Notes under the pieces: model-generated
Databases searched by the model: none
Told to the model about the DNA's origin: nothing
Seen by the model: the letters and a program-made list of their open reading frames with translations, nothing else
Part shown: positions 61,361 to 64,000 of the stretch, in pieces
Layout: the number at the start of each line of letters is the position of its first letter
Numbering within the stretch: the first letter of the stretch is position 1
DNA from: Henningerozyma blattae CBS 6284
Taxonomy: Eukaryota; Ascomycota; Saccharomycetes; Saccharomycetales; Saccharomycetaceae
NCBI RefSeq assembly: GCF_000315915.1
Contig: NC_020191.1
Span: 922,392-986,391 of the forward strand
DNA length: 64,000 bases
Direction: 5' to 3'
Made by a program: the position numbers and the translations under genes

Positions 61361-61706
61361 ATAAACTAAACAAAAAATCTCCGCAACTATTTGCTCTACA
61401 TAAAACACACAAGACGATAAATCATCATATTCAAAATGAAAACCTCTAACAAAAAGTTAAAATCCGGATTTTATTACTAGGAAGTGTGCTAACGAGCACC
61501 TTGTTACGTTATATCGTTTATTCACTTCCAATATTTAAATTTTGCTCACGCAGAACACTGGATATACATTCTTATAATTTATTAATCTGGGATCTTGGAC
61601 TTTTATTATCATAGAATCTTGGTACTGACTTTATTTTTCTTAAGGAAAGCTTACCAAAAACTAAGGAAGCATCTATTAACACTAGAATTTCATTATAGGC
61701 TTTACG

Positions 61707-61774
61707 TGTCGGAGTTCCCGCAGTGGGAGTTCCGCCATCTGCTTCCGCCGTTCATCTCCGCCTCCGCTACCGCA
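61707..61774. promoter_or_regulatory. GC-rich patch with repeated TCCGC half-sites
   Basis: TTCCGCC, TTCCGCC, CTCCGCC and CTCCGC occur at short spacing, together with two GGAGTTCC copies. Such CGG half-sites are typical for zinc-cluster activators. It is about 270-340 bases upstream of the gene at 62046. Confidence 0.45.
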
Positions 61775-61908
61775 AGATCTTATTAACATACATAATATAA
61801 CAAATGATAATAATAATTCAAGCTCGAGGTTTACCTGGCGGAGAATAGCTAGTATAGGATATACAAATCGTACACTACTTAGACTATTAATTTATTAATT
61901 GGCAATGA

Positions 61909-61916
61909 TATATAAA
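61909..61916 (+). promoter_or_regulatory. TATA box of the 12-residue-repeat gene
   Basis: TATATAAA, 130 bases before the ATG at 62046, followed by a pyrimidine-rich stretch and a leader ending in AAGCTTACACAATGG, the pattern of strongly expressed yeast genes. Confidence 0.6.
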
Positions 61917-62045
61917 CGACAAGAATCTTGACAAATAAATGCTGCCTGTTACTCCTTTCCTCTTCTTAGTCTTGTTCGCACATCAGTATCAAACAATACA
62001 ATTCATATTCTTAACAATTCAATCACATTCAAACAAGCTTACACA

Positions 62046-62456
62046 ATGGCCTGTAATAATTCATCAATGTATACAAATTCAAATGTCATTCAACATTTTA
62101 AAACGGTAGCTAAGGAAATCAAAGAAGATGCTAAAATGACAGTTGCTAATGAAATTAATGAAACATCCAAAACCACAGTTGCCAGAGAAATTACTGAAGA
62201 TTCCAAAACAACAGTAGCTAATGAAATTAAAGAACAAACTAATACTACAGTAGCAACTGAAATTAGTGGGAGACCAAATGCTACTTTTTCTAAGCTATCA
62301 TCTCATAATCAAACAAAAACTGTAGCTGAAGAAATTAGTGGCATATCAAACTTAAATATTAAAGTTAAAAGTCAAAATAAAACCTTAACACCAAAAAAAG
62401 CTGATACAAGATTCCAGCCAAAGAAATTCTTTTTCAATTTGAGAAATATTATGTAA
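62046..62456 (+). CDS. Orphan protein of seven 12-residue repeats
   Basis: 136 residues. I do not recognise it. Residues 20-103 form seven exact-length 12-residue repeats with pattern TVAxEIxExxKT: units 1-4 are close (TVANEINETSKT, TVAREITEDSKT), units 5-7 are more diverged, with unit 6 (TFSKLSSHNQTK) the most changed. The alternation of Val, Ala, Ile with charged residues suggests an amphipathic helix. The N-terminus has no signal peptide or membrane span, and the C-terminus is basic with FQPKKFFFNL. A TATA box and an A-rich leader make it a real, possibly inducible gene. It lies between two LTR relics in direct orientation. Possible roles include a stress-type hydrophilic protein, but this is only a guess from composition. 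Confidence 0.7.
   Translation: MACNNSSMYTNSNVIQHFKTVAKEIKEDAKMTVANEINETSKTTVAREITEDSKTTVANEIKEQTNTTVATEISGRPNATFSKLSSHNQTKTVAEEISGISNLNIKVKSQNKTLTPKKADTRFQPKKFFFNLRNIM
62103..62354 (+). repeat. 36-base minisatellite coding for the 12-residue repeats
   Basis: Seven in-frame 36-base units without length change. Divergence between units exceeds that of a fresh expansion, so the array is older or under amino-acid selection. Confidence 0.85.
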
Positions 62457-62593
62457 TATTTTCATCTTCATTTGAATATTCCGCAATATTTATAGCGTTT
62501 TATATTTAATAATCACGATACTGCTCTTTATATATTCAGTTTAATACATTTAATATTTAAGCATTGTTAAAATATATGATTGTTGAAAATAAA

Positions 62594-63050
62594 TGTTAAT
62601 AAATATAACAGGTCTTTATGCGTAAACAAGTAATAAATACTAGTTTAGGAATAATAGAAGAGTATTATGTACAAATAATAATACTAATAAAATCTCAATT
62701 AGGTAATTCATGTGTCATAAGATTAACTATTACAGTAAATGATGTTTCATAATATTATATATCTAATTATAATTATCATGGTACACTAATCAGGTAAGCT
62801 AAGCGAAAATATTTCCATTAGGTATAGAACATGAATTGGCTCTTCTCGTCCAAAATTGAAATGTATAAATAACCTGCATAAATTCGTTTATATGTTTGTA
62901 TTTCTTATTTTTATTTATATATATTTTATTCCTACTCAGAAGGGTAGGAGGTTTCTATAATATAACTTTACTATTAACAACAGAATTATTCTCTAAATAA
63001 TGTCGGACTCTAATATTAATACAACTTATACTTCCGATAACTTCAATTCA
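62594..63050 (+). mobile_element. LTR relic with gag-like start (copy 2)
   Basis: TGTTAATAAATAT start, GTTTAGGAATAATAGAAGAGTAT near 62643, ACTAATAAAATCTCAATTAGGTAATTCATG near 62683, TATA-like GTATAAATAACC near 62870, then the GGGTAGGAGGTTTCTATAATATAACTTT block near 62942-62969, almost identical to copy 1. An ATG at 63001 reads MSDSNINTTYTSDN and stops after 27 codons. Confidence 0.85.
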
Positions 63051-63110
63051 TTATCATTTGGAATATCCTACAAGTTATAACTAAAGCTGTGATATGTAGA
63101 GAAGCATTTG

Positions 63111-63520
63111 TGCTAGATATCCATGGTCTTTATACATACAACAGTAGATATACTGTTTTAGGATAAAAGATAGCATAACGTGAATACACGTTGCTAATAA
63201 AAATCCCAATTAGATAATTCATTGTCGCTAATTTAAGAACAGCATGTAGATTATACATGAGGTACTAATCATGAAAGGCACATAACCTTTGTGATGTTAA
63301 TTAGGTGAAACTTTTTTCACTTATAGACGATGATGAGTTGACTTCTCTTGTCCAAAAAATGATGTATAAATTGCCAGTATTTTAGTCGACATCTAATCTC
63401 TATATTTTTATATTTTCTATAATTTTAATTCCTACTCAAAAGGGTAGGAGGTTTCTATACTATAAAATACTTACTACAAAACAGAATTATTCTCTTAATT
63501 ATGACTAACAGCAATACTAA
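63111..63520 (+). mobile_element. LTR relic with gag-like start (copy 3)
   Basis: Starts TGCTAGATAT. It is the direct counterpart of the inverted relic at 33655-33997 and shares long blocks with it. It has the TATA-like GTATAAATTGCC near 63364 and the GGGTAGGAGGTTTCTATAC block near 63440. ATG at 63501 reads MTNSNTNTKESN and stays open to 63761, but the later part has no gag-like feature. Confidence 0.85.
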
Positions 63521-64000
63521 TACCAAGGAGTCAAATGTCGTACAATTTGATATTTTATTAGCTGTGCTATCTATTACCAGAAATAACAACCGTACATTTA
63601 CATTTACTTCCCACACTAATATATTGTATAGTATATATTTATTAGTAAAAATATACTATAAGTATCAAAATATAAATATTCAATTTCACGTTGTGACACG
63701 TCATAAAATAATCACGTCAAAAAATGTACACGTAACTAAAATCAATACTTTAAAGTATTAATATAAAAAAGATAGTGGTGTATATGGATATGTATTTGTT
63801 TGCATTCTTCAGCTATCCCGAATAGAATGCTATTTTTCATATGGGACCAGGATGGTAATAAATAAGGGAAAATAAACAAAAGACAAGTAAATAGTCAGAG
63901 TAAGAATGGAAAGATTTATTCATTTTAGATTTCCAGTACTTTCATACCTTAATTGTATAGGTGGCACACAATACCTTGATATCACGTGAAAATATATCAT
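63521..64000. other. Window end, unassigned
   Basis: Continuation of the frame from copy 3 to 63761, then AT-rich DNA. ATCACGTG at 63983-63990. No gene is supported. Confidence 0.4.

Larger units (their letters stand above)
61361..62045. other. Promoter region of the 12-residue-repeat gene
   Basis: Contains a GC-rich patch at 61707-61774 with repeated TCCGC half-sites and a TATATAAA at 61909-61916. The frame at 61595-61786 crosses this patch and is not supported as a gene. Confidence 0.5.

Noticed and set aside
63501..63761. 86-codon frame after LTR copy 3 as a gene
   Set aside because: The first dozen codons are the LTR gag-like start; the remainder shows no gag or other feature.

Overview
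The window is nuclear DNA of a budding yeast in the family Saccharomycetaceae. By eye it is strongly AT-rich (I did not compute the value). Genes are compact and mostly intronless. The two introns seen (the end of one in RPL22, a complete 95-base one in MOB2) use yeast GTATGT and TACTAAC signals. Nearly every long reading frame is a recognisable S. cerevisiae orthologue. Gene order follows blocks that lie on S. cerevisiae chromosomes VI, II and XIII, with genes missing from each block, which fits a lineage that shared the whole-genome duplication. Beta-mannosyltransferase-type genes, a U2AF35-like splicing factor and a bacterial-type PI-PLC set it apart from S. cerevisiae itself. Vanderwaltozyma or Tetrapisispora relatives are plausible, but I cannot fix the genus.

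Layout. Bases 1-27.1 kb match the S. cerevisiae chromosome VI left arm: RPL22 (second exon only), MOB2, RPO41, TUB2, MSH4, BLM10, SMC1, WWM1, IES1. This set covers translation, the Cbk1-Mob2 pathway, mitochondrial transcription, tubulin, meiotic crossovers, a proteasome activator, cohesin and INO80 chromatin remodelling. Promoters carry fitting sites: two Ume6/URS1 elements before MSH4, three MluI boxes between SMC1 and WWM1, and a proteasome-type element before BLM10. From about 26.4 to 27.8 kb lies a GC-rich island with four CACGTG boxes, followed by pentamer and nonamer arrays. The island coincides with the switch to a chromosome II-like block, PET9 and HEK2 (28.1-30.6 kb).

From 30.6 to 35.7 kb is a gene-poor stretch with an orphan membrane-protein-like frame, several decayed LTRs of one copia-like family (two in inverted orientation) and a cluster of sterol-response cores. 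A chromosome XIII-like block follows: ERG13, an unrecognised gene for a probable mitochondrial protein of 1037 residues, RSC9 and COX14. Next to COX14 is a clear U2AF35 (small U2AF subunit) gene, a factor S. cerevisiae lacks.

From 46 to 60 kb the content is accessory and concerns surface glycans and lipids or stress: a PI-PLC-like phospholipase, a beta-mannosyltransferase-family gene, an Old Yellow Enzyme with a heat-shock element, an MNN1-type alpha-1,3-mannosyltransferase, and a second, strongly diverged beta-mannosyltransferase-family gene that has lost the family's most conserved motifs. The last 4 kb hold three LTR relics in the same orientation around an orphan gene built of seven 12-residue repeats. 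No tRNA, rRNA, centromere or telomere was found.
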